NCBI GenBank assembly: GCA_016712345.1
Contig: JADJRH010000001.1
Location: 744,001-808,000 of the forward strand
Length of the DNA stretch: 64,000 nt
Reading direction: 5' to 3'
Origin: Polyangiaceae bacterium
GTDB lineage: Bacteria > Myxococcota_A > Polyangia > Polyangiales > Polyangiaceae
A program made the position numbers and the translations under genes. The notes beneath the pieces are model-generated. The model made no database searches. It was not told the DNA's origin and saw only the letters and a list, made by a program, of their open reading frames with translations. Positions 44,751 to 54,631 of the stretch are shown in pieces (position 1 is the first letter of the stretch; every line of letters starts with the position of its first letter).

Positions 44751-46955
44751 ATGCGCAAGCTGCTCAGTTGGCTGGCCCTCGGCGCCGTTCTCTCGGCGTC
44801 GTCTTTTGCGGCGGCGCAAGCCGCGCCCAAACAACCCGCTGGAAAACCCGCTGCAAAACCTCCGGCGGCCAAGGGCACAGCGCAACCGCAGGCCCCTCCG
44901 CCCCCTGCGCCCGACGCCTCGCAAACAGCACCGGCGCAACCGGCCCCCACGCAGGGAGGCACCGCGCAGCCAGCTCCCGGTCAACCAAACCCGGCGCAAC
45001 CGCCGCCCACAACGGGACAGACAGACGGCGGCGCGGCCGGTCAGGGTACACAACCGCCGGCCGACAATCAGCCCCTTATTCCCACGGCAAAAGCGGCCAA
45101 TCCAGATCCCGACAAAGACGCAAAGTCGCTCGCCAATCAAGGTGCCGAAAAGCCGAAGGACGACGGAGCCGCCAAAGGCAAAGATGAAAAGAGCGCTCCA
45201 AAGCCGCCCGTAACAGGGCAAATCGGAGCGAGGCCCGGCGATGTGTACGCAGAAGATTGGTGGTCTCACGCGCGGCCCGCGTTTGAGTTTCACGGCTTCT
45301 TCCGCGTGCGCTCCGAGTTTATGGACCACTTCTCGCTCGGCCGAAACGACACGCCCGGCAAAGAGATGTGGCCGCAACCCGCCGACAACTCCTACGAAGA
45401 TTCGCAGGGCGCACGCCTTGTAAAACTCTGCGGCGACAAACCCGCCGATCAAGAAAACTGCGAGAACAACACGCAGGCCGGCGCGAACATGCGCTTTCGC
45501 ATCAACCCCGAGCTGCACATCAGCGACAACCTCCGGGTGATGGCGCAGATCGACATGCTCGACAACCTCGTGCTCGGCTCCACGCCGGAGGGTTATTCAA
45601 ACCAGCCCGCCACGGGTTCTGGATACACGGTGAATGCGCGCGGCGGCTATGCGCCCCTCGGGGCGTTTTCAACAACGCAATGGGCGCCCCAAGCCGGCGT
45701 GAACAGCACAAAAGACTCCATTTTGGTGAAGCGCGCATGGGCAGAATACATGACGCCCGTCGGCACGCTTCGCTTTGGTCGTATGCCGAGCCATTGGGGT
45801 TTGGGCATTTTGGCAAACAGCGGTGACGGACACGACTCTGATTGGCAATCCACCGCTGATCGATTGATGTTTGTGACCGGCATTAAAAAATACGATGTGT
45901 ATTTTGCCGCCGCGTGGGACTTTGCCAATGAAGGCGCCATTAGCTCCAGCCTCATTGAGCAACAGGGGCAAGATTACGATTTGGCTCAAAAAGACGATGT
46001 GAGCCAATACGTGTTTGCGGCCGTACGGCGCCGCAATGCAGACCTGCAAAAGCTTGAATTGGCCAAAGGTCAATTCGTGTTAAACGGCGGCGCTTACTTT
46101 GTGTACCGCCAGCAGGATCTTGATAATAACAGCGTTGAGGCCGACACGTCCGCCTCCATTGGTCAATCGAGCCTGAACGTTAAAAACGGTTATCTCCGCC
46201 GCAAAGCAGAAGCGTTTATCCCCGACCTCTGGGTTCAATTCTTGTACGAAAAATTCCGCTTTGAGGCGGAAGCCGTTTTTCTGTACGGAACCATTGAAAA
46301 CACCGGCCGCACGCCGGGCGCCGGCACAGGCGATTATCAAAACAGCTTTGACCCTACCAACCCCGGTTGGAAAATTCAGCAATTTGGGTTTGCGGCAGAA
46401 GCCGATTACAAAGCGCTTGAAGACAAACTCAAAGTGGGTGTCGGCTTTGGTTACTCCTCGGGCGACCCCGATGTGGAAGGGTTAACCCCCGGTCGTCAGG
46501 GTCTGCAACCTCAACTGAGCACCGACAGAACGTTTTCTACCTTCCGGTTTCACCCTGACTACCGGGTAGACTTAATTCTGTTTCGCAACATCCTCACGCG
46601 TGTGCAAGGCGCTTATTACCTGCGCCCGAGCGTTGCGTATGACTTTACCCGTGAGAAAAACGGCCAGCGCATCGGCGGCAACGCGGCGCTTATCTGGAGC
46701 CGCGCATCGAGCTTCGTTCAAACCCCCGGCAACGAACCTGACTTGGGTGTAGAACTCAACTTTGGCCTCTACTACCAGGCCAAAGACGGCACCCTCAACG
46801 ACGACCCTGACAAAATCGGCGGCTTTTACACTTCGCTCCAATACGGCGTGCTCTTCCCGTTGAGCGGCCTTGGGTATTACGCGTCTCAAAAGGGCATCGC
46901 CCCAGACCTCCAGACCGCGCAAATGGTCCGTTGGTACCTGGGCGTGATGTTCTAG
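44751..46955 (+). CDS. Outer-membrane beta-barrel protein (TIGR04551-like)
   Basis: ATG 44751 (AGGGG about nine bases upstream) gives a 734-residue protein; an in-frame GTG at 44730 is unlikely. A signal peptide ending SSFAAAQ precedes about 140 residues rich in Ala, Pro, Gln and Lys, then the barrel: FEFHGFFRVRSEFMDHFSLGRND, MRFRINPELHISDNLRVMAQIDMLDNLVLGSTP, AWAEYMTPVGTLRFGRMPSHWGLGIL. The FRVR...LGR and GRMPSHWGLG patterns fit the TIGR04551 family of myxobacterial outer-membrane proteins, whose function is unknown. It ends in Phe, as barrels do. Composition changes near 45.8 kb, inside the barrel part. Confidence 0.75.
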   Translation: MRKLLSWLALGAVLSASSFAAAQAAPKQPAGKPAAKPPAAKGTAQPQAPPPPAPDASQTAPAQPAPTQGGTAQPAPGQPNPAQPPPTTGQTDGGAAGQGTQPPADNQPLIPTAKAANPDPDKDAKSLANQGAEKPKDDGAAKGKDEKSAPKPPVTGQIGARPGDVYAEDWWSHARPAFEFHGFFRVRSEFMDHFSLGRNDTPGKEMWPQPADNSYEDSQGARLVKLCGDKPADQENCENNTQAGANMRFRINPELHISDNLRVMAQIDMLDNLVLGSTPEGYSNQPATGSGYTVNARGGYAPLGAFSTTQWAPQAGVNSTKDSILVKRAWAEYMTPVGTLRFGRMPSHWGLGILANSGDGHDSDWQSTADRLMFVTGIKKYDVYFAAAWDFANEGAISSSLIEQQGQDYDLAQKDDVSQYVFAAVRRRNADLQKLELAKGQFVLNGGAYFVYRQQDLDNNSVEADTSASIGQSSLNVKNGYLRRKAEAFIPDLWVQFLYEKFRFEAEAVFLYGTIENTGRTPGAGTGDYQNSFDPTNPGWKIQQFGFAAEADYKALEDKLKVGVGFGYSSGDPDVEGLTPGRQGLQPQLSTDRTFSTFRFHPDYRVDLILFRNILTRVQGAYYLRPSVAYDFTREKNGQRIGGNAALIWSRASSFVQTPGNEPDLGVELNFGLYYQAKDGTLNDDPDKIGGFYTSLQYGVLFPLSGLGYYASQKGIAPDLQTAQMVRWYLGVMF

Positions 46956-47042
46956 CCTTCACAACCCTCTCCTTCGCAATCACGGGCGCATCCACATCGA
47001 TTGATTGCCCCTCCGGGGGAGTGGCGCTACGTTTTTCGCCTG

Positions 47043-48350
47043 ATGGCCCGTCGCGCCGCATTGATGGCATTTCTACCCTGCCTGACAGGCTGCTCCTACC
47101 TGTTTAGCTCCGTTCTCGGTCCTCCCCCGCCCTGCCATCCCGGCGGCGAGCTTTCGCCCCGACCCGACCTGGGCGTATATGAGCTGAAGCAGCCTGAAGG
47201 TGCGGTCGATTTTTCGAGCGACCCCAAAGAAGTGCACATTCAGCCCGCCAAGTTTCATGAAGATGCGTGGGCAGCAACGGCCATTGAAAAGGTTAAACCT
47301 TACCGGGCGCCAACCATTACCGCCGATCTGACAAAAGGCGGAAGTGTACTCTTGTGCTCGTTCGCGGTGGGAAACGTTCCAAACATTGACGGAGTTGATA
47401 CACCGAGCGGTCCGTTGGTATCGATCTCCACGCCGGACCTGATTGTATGGGCCGATTTTGCCGGTCAAAAAAATAAACAAAGGCCCCGCATTCGCCTCCA
47501 CAAAAGCGGTGTTTGCTTTTCAAGCCAACCTGAATGCAGGCGATCGCGTGCGGTTCGGTTTCGGCGACTTTGATTTTTTCAGCGCAAACGACGGAATCGG
47601 GGCAATTGTTGGGGAGTATAAAGGCGATCTACCCTTTCAGGTGCGAGGCCAGGTGGGCGGAGCGTGGTGCCATGCCATTCCGCCCGCACTCATTGAGTTG
47701 GAGCGAGTTAGGTGGGAGCGCGAACTCGGGGCCGCCCTGACAGCGTTCGACGAGTACGCGCCCAATATTGAAAAGCCGGTCGATTGGGAATCGTCCGGAC
47801 GCGTACAAGGTGCCCTGGGTGCGTTGGAGTATTTTTCAGGAAAGAGCGAAACGCGCGAAAAAGAAGCTTCAACTCGCGTGCTCACCGCCGGTCGAAAGCA
47901 GTGGTCAATCTACCTGGATCTGCTGCGGCAACGGCAAAAAAACTTACCCCCACCTGGCACGTGGGCAAGTGTGAATGAATTGGTAGAAGTCCGGGTGGTG
48001 GGGCTTGACTGTCAGGTCGGTACAAAGATCATCCCAATCTGTAATCCGGCCTTAGAATTAAGATTCAAAAAGGATGCGACCGAACCTGAATGTGAGCATT
48101 CAGCGCGTTTTTTGAAACACTGGGTGAAGTGCAGATGGTTGACCATCGGGGCGAAAAGACAAATACCCTGATCAGCTACGCACGGATCAACGGGAAATGG
48201 GCCACTTCGGAGTTGGAATTGTGGCGCGCCAAAAAGGGAGATGTGGCGTTCGTGCCACTTTTTGCAGGCGGATTTTTCTATCGCCAAACCCATGTGGGGT
48301 GGAACATTCCATTCGTTATCGTGGGCAATACCTGGCTGCGAGTGGTCTGA
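47043..48350 (+). pseudogene. Lipoprotein-type gene with two homopolymer frameshifts
   Basis: One coding region is split over two frames. It begins at ATG 47043 with a lipoprotein signal (FLPCLTGC) and runs in frame to about 47466. There a run of seven A (47467-47473) shifts it by one; with six A the frame continues as GQK-INKGPAFASTKAV. The second frame goes to about 48108, where a run of six T (48108-48113) shifts it back; with seven T it continues ARFFETLGEVQMVDHRG to the stop at 48350. The two shifts compensate exactly, so the ancestral product was about 435 residues. Conserved reading on both sides suggests either recent mutation or uncorrected homopolymer error. The product is an exported protein of unknown family with no enzyme motif. 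Confidence 0.75.
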
Positions 48351-48361
48351 CTTTAGAAGTT

Positions 48362-49345
48362 TCACTTTTCGTCTTTACCGCTCTTTTCGATCTTGCGCTT
48401 CTTCGAGCTGGTGCTCGTTGTGTCTTCCAGATACCCATTTTGGCGTAACCAATCCCAGTCACGCTGGTGAAGAGCGTGAATGGCCAGTTGGTCGTCTTCT
48501 GAAAGGCCCGATTCGTCGGCGTGATTTAACCAGTCAGTCAAGACGCGCTGCTTGAATTCCCAAGGCCCCGCGGCTCGTACGGCCACCATCGCCATGTCTA
48601 ACCACGATTGAAAATCGGAGTGTTCGGCTAACTCGGCCTGCTCGACTTCCGTGTCATTCTTGGGAAAGTTTGGTTTTCGATTGCCGGTTTTTGCGGCGGT
48701 ATGTTCGCGATAGGCAGGCACACCGTGAAGTACCAATTCATGCAGTAGGTCGGCAGCAAGCTGTTCAGGTGTGTCCTCGTCAGACTGGTTCAGTGTGACC
48801 AAGATCCACGTTTTTCCTTTTTTCTGGTCGTGTTGAATGGTTGTCTCCTGATCTCCTCCATCCTCATCTCGGTTGAACGTAACGTACAGAACCACGTCGT
48901 CATCAGAGACAATCCCCTGAATTTGAGGGTGCAGCGAGGCAAATTCTGTAATGCGGCGCTGGACAAACTCTTTTTCGTCCTTGGGCGCGTTTCCTTGAAT
49001 GGGTAGAACCTTGCGTTGAACAGCCGGCCCCTTCAGTGCCGGTGTTCCTTGGGATGCCTGAACCAAACCTGCCAAATTGGATGTTGTACCAAACCGCGTT
49101 TGTCGATTGATCTGACCATCCAATCGACTGACATTTGTCACGCTTGGTGAAGCGTTGGCCATCTCACCTGCGCGCGCCGTTTGAACCACATCCGGCCGGC
49201 CTTGAAACGCATCCGCCAACTTCATCTGAAGAGGAGCGGGTTCTGACAGGCCGGGTGTTGAGGCCAACCCGGCGCCGTGGCTGAACGGCGTGACGCCGAG
49301 TGGCTGGGGAGGTGTCTGCCGTTTTGGGGAAAGAGGCGCTCGCAT
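48362..49345 (-). CDS. Possible secreted toxin/cargo-type protein with VQRK motif
   Basis: The ORF extends to 49363; ATG 49345 is the more natural start. The N-terminal 120 residues are disordered (Pro/Gly/Ser/Gln-rich) and end in AVQRKVLPIQG. A VQRK...QG box of this kind stands ahead of the effector part in many proteins associated with contractile injection systems and other polymorphic toxins. The rest is a compact domain with FVQRRITEFASLHPQIQG, ADLLHELVLHGVPAYREH and FQSWLDMAMVAVRAAGPWEF. HELVLH is close to, but is not, the HExxH zinc motif. No immunity gene is obvious; the frameshifted gene converges with it. Function unproven. Confidence 0.55.
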   Translation of the reverse strand: MRAPLSPKRQTPPQPLGVTPFSHGAGLASTPGLSEPAPLQMKLADAFQGRPDVVQTARAGEMANASPSVTNVSRLDGQINRQTRFGTTSNLAGLVQASQGTPALKGPAVQRKVLPIQGNAPKDEKEFVQRRITEFASLHPQIQGIVSDDDVVLYVTFNRDEDGGDQETTIQHDQKKGKTWILVTLNQSDEDTPEQLAADLLHELVLHGVPAYREHTAAKTGNRKPNFPKNDTEVEQAELAEHSDFQSWLDMAMVAVRAAGPWEFKQRVLTDWLNHADESGLSEDDQLAIHALHQRDWDWLRQNGYLEDTTSTSSKKRKIEKSGKDEK

Positions 49346-49511
49346 AGAACGGAACGTTCGCAAGCCATGTGCCCAACTCGATCATTCTAACTTGAAGAGA
49401 TAAAGCCCATTTCACTGCGCCTACCGGTCACAGATTGGACCGGCGGTTACCAGATTGGTACCCACCGGTTCAATTTGTAAATAGGTCACCCTGGCCTGAT
49501 CACCGTGGAAA

Positions 49512-51092
49512 CTAATAGGCAACGGTTTCAGAAGCGGTGCCCATCATCCCATTGCCGTTGGCGTTGGCATTGCCCGCACCGCCCATTCCGGGAGCGCCGA
49601 GAGAAACCGCCAGACCGTCGGTTGTCACATTCCCGCCCTTGTATGCGACGCCGATGGAGTGACCGCCTCGGCCTCCCCCACCCTGCCCTCCGGCCGCGCC
49701 CGCGCCGCCGTTGCCACCTTTGCAACCGGCACTGGATACTCCAAATTCAGATGCCATTCCACCCTTGGCGCCGTCCCCTCCGGCGCCGCCCCCTTTACCG
49801 AGAGCGCCGTTTCCGCCGTTTCCACCCGATTTGGTAGTGATTGTGACACCGCTGAATGTCAGGGAACCTTCAATGGAGACAATGCCGATGGAAGATCCTC
49901 CCGCACGGCCGCCCGTTCCACCCTTACCACCGCAACCGCCGGCTCCACCGCCGCCGCCGCTGGCTCCGGCGCCCAGCTCAGGCATGGCGGCGTCCACACA
50001 GAAAACACCGGCTTTCGAGCCGCCGCCGCCGCCGCCACCCTGACCGGGAGTGCCGGGTGTTCCATCTTGTCCGTCCCCCCCGACAATGCCAGTTGCGGTG
50101 AGTGTACCCTTGTCAGATCCGCCCGCACCGGGGCTCCCGAGGGTGCCGGGTTGACCATCGGTGCCGGCTTTACAAACCGCGATGGATTCACCCACGCCGC
50201 CTTTGCCCGTTCCGTCCGGGTTGGGGTCGAGCATAGGAAGGCCGTCCAGACCGTTGGATCCCGCCACGGAGCTGACCTTACCACCGTCGCCTCCTTTTCC
50301 GCCGCTCGTATCAACGCCGTCACATACGGTGGCCGCGCCGGTTCCGCCTTTGACGGTTCCCATAACACAGGCGTTGGACGCATCTGCGGGAGCCGATGCT
50401 CCGGCAAGGGTAGGATCGCCCGGAGCAACACCATTTTCACCATTAAATCCGGCTCCGGCCGTTAAGTCTACTTGTATAAAGTCGGCCGCCCCGTCACTCA
50501 CAACCACGGTGATGGAAGAGGTGTTGGGAAGCGTGGCGTCCGCCGCGAAAAGCGCCAATCCCTGAAGTTTGTTTTGACCCATTGTAAGGGTGATCACCGG
50601 TTGATTGGCCGCGCCCTGAACAATGGCTTTTTTGGAGGTATTCCAAGTCCAACCACCGTCGGGTTTGCAGTTTTCAAAACCGCCGTACACTTCTACCCCA
50701 CCTGACAAACTTACCGTTTCGCTTTCGGTATATTCATCGGCGCAGACGAAAATGCGCCCTTTGCCTAGTTTTGCAGCCTCGGCGAGTGTTTTTACCGGTG
50801 AGGCTTTGGTACCCTCCCCGCTTGTGGCGGCCTGAGCATTCACGAACACACCACATTCATCGCGAACAATGGTGGGAAGTTGGGTAGGGTCGCCGTCACA
50901 TGTGGAGGGTAAGCCGCCGGAGCCTGCCTCCCCGCCGGTGCCGCTTCCAGCGAGGTTATCATAAAAGTCGGCCATCGCACTTCGACAGGCGGGTAGACCA
51001 ACGGAAAACAATATAGGCAATAGAGCTGTTAAGAAGCGGTGGGATTGAAAGCTCGCCTCCGCGGAGGGTTGAACCCTATTCGAGCGTTTCAT
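49512..51092 (-). CDS. Gly-rich PGRS-like surface lipoprotein
   Basis: ATG 51092 shares a base with the stop of the upstream PEGA gene (TAATG) and follows AAGG, so translation is coupled. The longer frame to 51338 reads a shadow of that gene. The 526-residue product has a signal with lipobox-like VGLPAC, then a parallel-beta-like region (GRIFVCADEYTESETVSLSGGVEVYGGFENC) similar to pectin-lyase-fold polysaccharide-associated proteins. From about residue 220 on it is dominated by GGxGG repeats (GGKGGDGG, GGGGGGGSKAG, GAGGCGGKGGTGGRAGG). Such Gly-rich tails are extracellular and structural. Function unknown. Confidence 0.75.
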   Translation of the reverse strand: MKRSNRVQPSAEASFQSHRFLTALLPILFSVGLPACRSAMADFYDNLAGSGTGGEAGSGGLPSTCDGDPTQLPTIVRDECGVFVNAQAATSGEGTKASPVKTLAEAAKLGKGRIFVCADEYTESETVSLSGGVEVYGGFENCKPDGGWTWNTSKKAIVQGAANQPVITLTMGQNKLQGLALFAADATLPNTSSITVVVSDGAADFIQVDLTAGAGFNGENGVAPGDPTLAGASAPADASNACVMGTVKGGTGAATVCDGVDTSGGKGGDGGKVSSVAGSNGLDGLPMLDPNPDGTGKGGVGESIAVCKAGTDGQPGTLGSPGAGGSDKGTLTATGIVGGDGQDGTPGTPGQGGGGGGGSKAGVFCVDAAMPELGAGASGGGGGAGGCGGKGGTGGRAGGSSIGIVSIEGSLTFSGVTITTKSGGNGGNGALGKGGGAGGDGAKGGMASEFGVSSAGCKGGNGGAGAAGGQGGGGRGGHSIGVAYKGGNVTTDGLAVSLGAPGMGGAGNANANGNGMMGTASETVAY

Positions 51093-52072
51093 TAAAAAGA
51101 ACCTTGCAGGACAACGCCCGACCTGCGCACGAACACCGCATTGAGAGTAGGCCCTCTGGAGGCCGCGGGCGAAGGCGCTCCGGCCGGTTTTAATGCAATG
51201 CCGAGATATGCACCTCCCAGGCCGGTGAGCACAGCGCCTCCAATTAACAAACCAACTCCGGGGCCAAACAGCGCGTCCGACGTTTGCGCGGCGCTTTTTA
51301 ATGCTTCGCAATTGGGATTGGGATTTGGCTGACGGCAATGTTGTGAGTTTTGAGTGTCATTCACAATGCCGTCATAAAGCGCTCTTGATTCATCATATTT
51401 GGCAGTGGAAACGAGATACATACCCAAGCCGGCAACGAGCGTTGCAACGCCCACTCCACCCACAACCATTGCGGGCCAAACAGCGCGCGGCGGTGGCAAC
51501 AAGTCAATTTGCACGCGCTCGGTTTTTCCAGCTCCAATGTTTAACTTTTGGGAAGTGGGTAAAAAATCGGGAGCCGTCACTTCAATGGTGACTTCACCCG
51601 CGGGTGCGTACACTTCATCGGCGAGAGGCACTTTACCAATTACTTTTTTATTGACGCTCACCTCAGCTCCGGCGGGATTGGCGCCGATAATGAGCGTTGC
51701 GACAAGCGATTTGGCCTCTTTGTACCGCCCTTCAAGCCAATCGCGTTTTTCTTGTTTGCCGCTCGCGGGATAATGATTCACCGCAAAACCCAAATAAAAA
51801 GCCGCTTCGTGCGGCTTTTTTAGCTGCATTAAGATTTCACCGAGGTTTGCTGCAATGTCATAGGTTTGCTGCAAAGCCCACGCGTCGCGAAACTTCCATT
51901 CTGCGAGGTCAAACTTTTGTTGGCCCGCCAAATCAACCCCTTGATCGTAGAGTTCTTTGGCGGCTTTTGCCGGACTCTTTGTGTTATCGGCAAACGCCGA
52001 AGAGGGTGTACACAAGAGGATTAACGGCAACGCTGCGTGGGCCGCCCAGCGCCACCCGCATGGTGCTCTCAT
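51092..52072 (-). CDS. PEGA-domain protein with TPR-like N-terminus and two membrane segments
   Basis: ATG 52072 overlaps the upstream stop (ATGA) and starts a signal peptide (ALPLILLCTPSSAFA). Residues 30-115 are TPR-like (AKAAKELYDQGVDLAGQQKFDLAEWKFRDAWAL). A PEGA domain follows (VATLIIGANPAGAEVSVNKKVIGKVPL...APAGEVTIEVTAPDFLP), a surface beta-domain whose name comes from its PEGA motif, here PAGA. Two hydrophobic spans (AMVVGGVGVATLVAGLGMYLV and VGLLIGGAVLTGLGGAYLGIAL) come next. It is the middle gene of a tightly overlapping set of three, so it probably works with the single-span protein upstream and the Gly-rich lipoprotein downstream. Confidence 0.78.
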   Translation of the reverse strand: MRAPCGWRWAAHAALPLILLCTPSSAFADNTKSPAKAAKELYDQGVDLAGQQKFDLAEWKFRDAWALQQTYDIAANLGEILMQLKKPHEAAFYLGFAVNHYPASGKQEKRDWLEGRYKEAKSLVATLIIGANPAGAEVSVNKKVIGKVPLADEVYAPAGEVTIEVTAPDFLPTSQKLNIGAGKTERVQIDLLPPPRAVWPAMVVGGVGVATLVAGLGMYLVSTAKYDESRALYDGIVNDTQNSQHCRQPNPNPNCEALKSAAQTSDALFGPGVGLLIGGAVLTGLGGAYLGIALKPAGAPSPAASRGPTLNAVFVRRSGVVLQGSF

Positions 52073-52989
52073 TCGTTTCCGTCCTTTCCGAACGGAAGTA
52101 CACTTGTCGCCGTGGGTTTGGCGGTGGGTAGAAGCGTGGGCGCGGACGACGGAGTGGGTTTGGCAACCGCTGTGAAGGCCGGCTTTTCTGCGGGTTGGGA
52201 TACGGTCTGTGTGGCCGACACTGCCGGGACCGCTGTTTGCGCCGCCGACGGAGTTGAAACCGCTGTGGGCACCGCCGGCTTTGCGTTGGCTTGAGCGCTG
52301 CTTGCCGGCGGCAGGGGCGAAGAGATGGAGGGGAGAACAGTGGGATTTACCGCGCCGCCTCGACTTAAAAAGTACACAACGATCGCGCCGAGCGCAGCGG
52401 CCACCATGACACCGACAATAAACAGCGTGCCGCCTTGTTTTTCTCGCGGATCGGTGCGCGTGCGAACGGTGGACGGCCGCGGAGGAATGGACGACCACGT
52501 TTGCCGCGGAGGTTGCGAAGGCGTGTGCCAGAGGCTGTCAACCTCATCTTCTCCCAACGCTGCCGGGGCCGGCGGTGGAGTGGAGTTTGCCCGTTCGCGT
52601 TCAACTCGGCGATCCGTGAGCTGCGTTTTTGCGCGCCTCGGATCCAAGCTGGTTTTTACGCGCACTTTCTTTTCGTGCGTTTGAGCCGGCAGCTCAGCCG
52701 GATGAACTGTTTTCTTGTCGATGTGTGCACGCGCCGCAGCGGAACCGGCCACCACAACCGACGCATTGTCCCCGGGAGGAAGCGTCACCGGCGGGGGCGC
52801 CTCGCGCGATCTCGATTTGGGCGGCCCATCCACCCCTCGCGGGGGTGTCCGGTTTGAACGCTTTCTACCGAGCAATTCGTTTCGGGCCTGCTCGATCGAG
52901 ATCACGTTTGTCGCGGGGCCACGACTCGGTTTCGCCTCGGGTTCCTCGCCGTGCGGGGTTTCGGGGGGATCGTTGTTCGTTTCGCTCAT
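52069..52989 (-). CDS. Single-span membrane protein with low-complexity flanks
   Basis: The 306-residue product is highly charged and Pro-rich for about 190 residues (SRGPATNVISIEQARNELLGRKR is the only ordered-looking part). One transmembrane helix follows (TLFIVGVMVAAALGAIVVYFL), then an Ala/Pro/Ser/Thr-rich periplasmic tail with repeated TAVSTPSA-type units. Such proteins often tether or sense in myxobacterial envelopes. It heads an operon of three overlapping genes with the PEGA and Gly-rich proteins. ATG 52989 is the only good start. No function can be read. Confidence 0.65.
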   Translation of the reverse strand: MSETNNDPPETPHGEEPEAKPSRGPATNVISIEQARNELLGRKRSNRTPPRGVDGPPKSRSREAPPPVTLPPGDNASVVVAGSAAARAHIDKKTVHPAELPAQTHEKKVRVKTSLDPRRAKTQLTDRRVERERANSTPPPAPAALGEDEVDSLWHTPSQPPRQTWSSIPPRPSTVRTRTDPREKQGGTLFIVGVMVAAALGAIVVYFLSRGGAVNPTVLPSISSPLPPASSAQANAKPAVPTAVSTPSAAQTAVPAVSATQTVSQPAEKPAFTAVAKPTPSSAPTLLPTAKPTATSVLPFGKDGNE

Positions 52990-53080
52990 GCCGCGACCGA
53001 CAAAAACGTAGCACCGGTGCGAGCGAAAGCGGCGTTTTTAAAACACAGCAAAAACGACCGCGCAAATGGCCCAAAATCCA

Positions 53081-54631
53081 TCAGCGGTGGATGTACACAA
53101 GCGTGCCACCCTGCGGGCTGTACGCACCGTGCCAGCTCGACGGAACCGTTGGATCTGTCCATTCAAAAAGCCACAACGCGTCTGCCGGGGCGAGGTTGAC
53201 GCATCCACTCGACATCGTTTTTCCAAAACCGTCGTGCCAATAAACGCCGTGAAGCGCGTAGTTTCCCTGAAAATATTGGACGTATGGAACGTCGTGCAGA
53301 TCGCGCGACGCGGCGCCGCCCGAACCGTCCATCGTTGTGGAAACGTGTTTTGACTGAATGAAAAAAACACCCTGCACGGTGGCAGAAGTGACCTTGGGAT
53401 CTCCGAGTCCACCGCGACCTGTGGACACAAGCGTTGCAAAAACGGGACGTGTACCTTCGTAGGCAATAAGCAGCTGTCGCTCAATGGATACGTCAATCCA
53501 CTTTTTGCCTTTTTTTGCGTACCCCCACGAATCCTGCGTGAGTGCGCCCACGCGCAAACCCTCTGCGGCGAGCCAAACGCCCGACGTTGTTTCGAGATAT
53601 CCGGCGGGCACATAGCCACGGGAAGCTTCTTCAACGGTGACGCCGTCACCGTTGCCTGTAAGAACCCAACCTGAACGAAACTCGGCATTGGCAATTGGCT
53701 TGAATTTGCCGGGTTTCAAGCGTTCAAATACCCTGCCTCCACCGTGCATCACGAACGCGGGTACACCGGGAGTTTCAATGCGTACACCATGCATTCGAGA
53801 AGGTCTGACCACCTGGGTGCGATCGATTGGAATGAGATCGAGTTCCGTCGTGAAGCCAAATCGACGATCGGTCCAATCAAACGTGGCCATTAATCCAAAC
53901 GCCGATTTGGCTTTTGCGCGACCGCGATGAACCGGAAAACGAAGGCGTTCTTCCGCGCCGATCGGTTTTGGCAAATCGCGACCCGATTGTAGAAACGGTG
54001 TCAAAGGGTCTGCCGGACCAAGCCATGACAACTGAGCGCGGGCCCACGGATTGAGCACCGGACCTGTTGCGGGTCGACCTTCAACGCGGCGCTGATCTTC
54101 AACTGTTGGCAAACGAACGTAGAGATGCGGCGCGGGGCTGCGCGAGATCACGTAGTGGTAGGGGTACGCTTCACCTCGTTTTGGACCGGGCATTGCCGCT
54201 TCGCCCAGAGGTTCGCCGGCGTCGAGCGACGCTGTTTTTCCCGCGCAAACATAGCCGCGGGGAGCAATGCGATAAAAACCTCCAGAGCATCCTTCGTTGC
54301 CCGCGGGGTTGGATTTGCGCGCGACGATTGTGCCCGCGCGGAGATACCCGAGACGCGGCGATTGGTGGCTGGGCGATCGATGAATGTACGTTTCCATCGC
54401 AAGCGCAACGAGTTTTGGGCCGCCGGGATCAAGCAGCTCATCGCCGTCGTCGTTGACCAAACCGGTCGGAGCGGCATCGGGTACATCTCCGGCGTCGTGC
54501 GCAAACGCCTTGGGATCCGGTGCGGTTAACGCCGATCTGTGATCTACCGCGCGACCCGGCGGATCTTGATCGGCGGAGCACGCGGCACAGATCAGACCTA
54601 CGCAAAGCGTCGCCGCAAACCGAACCACCAT
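53081..54631 (-). CDS. L,D-transpeptidase (YkuD domain), lipoprotein
   Basis: ATG 54631 gives 516 residues; the frame continues to 54787 but that part translates repeat DNA. A lipobox (LICAAC) marks it as lipoprotein. Two SH3-like stretches (RLGYLRAGTIVARKS... and VTVEEASRGYVPAGYLETTSGVW) precede the YkuD domain: WIDVSIERQLLIAYEGTRPVFATLVSTGRGG, then YALHGVYWHDGFGKTMSSGCVNLAPADALWLFEWTDP. SSGCVNL holds the catalytic Cys. The enzyme makes or trims 3-3 cross-links in peptidoglycan or anchors proteins to it. It is divergent from the LolA-like gene. A decayed CTAG-type repeat lies just upstream of its start. Confidence 0.88.
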   Translation of the reverse strand: MVVRFAATLCVGLICAACSADQDPPGRAVDHRSALTAPDPKAFAHDAGDVPDAAPTGLVNDDGDELLDPGGPKLVALAMETYIHRSPSHQSPRLGYLRAGTIVARKSNPAGNEGCSGGFYRIAPRGYVCAGKTASLDAGEPLGEAAMPGPKRGEAYPYHYVISRSPAPHLYVRLPTVEDQRRVEGRPATGPVLNPWARAQLSWLGPADPLTPFLQSGRDLPKPIGAEERLRFPVHRGRAKAKSAFGLMATFDWTDRRFGFTTELDLIPIDRTQVVRPSRMHGVRIETPGVPAFVMHGGGRVFERLKPGKFKPIANAEFRSGWVLTGNGDGVTVEEASRGYVPAGYLETTSGVWLAAEGLRVGALTQDSWGYAKKGKKWIDVSIERQLLIAYEGTRPVFATLVSTGRGGLGDPKVTSATVQGVFFIQSKHVSTTMDGSGGAASRDLHDVPYVQYFQGNYALHGVYWHDGFGKTMSSGCVNLAPADALWLFEWTDPTVPSSWHGAYSPQGGTLVYIHR

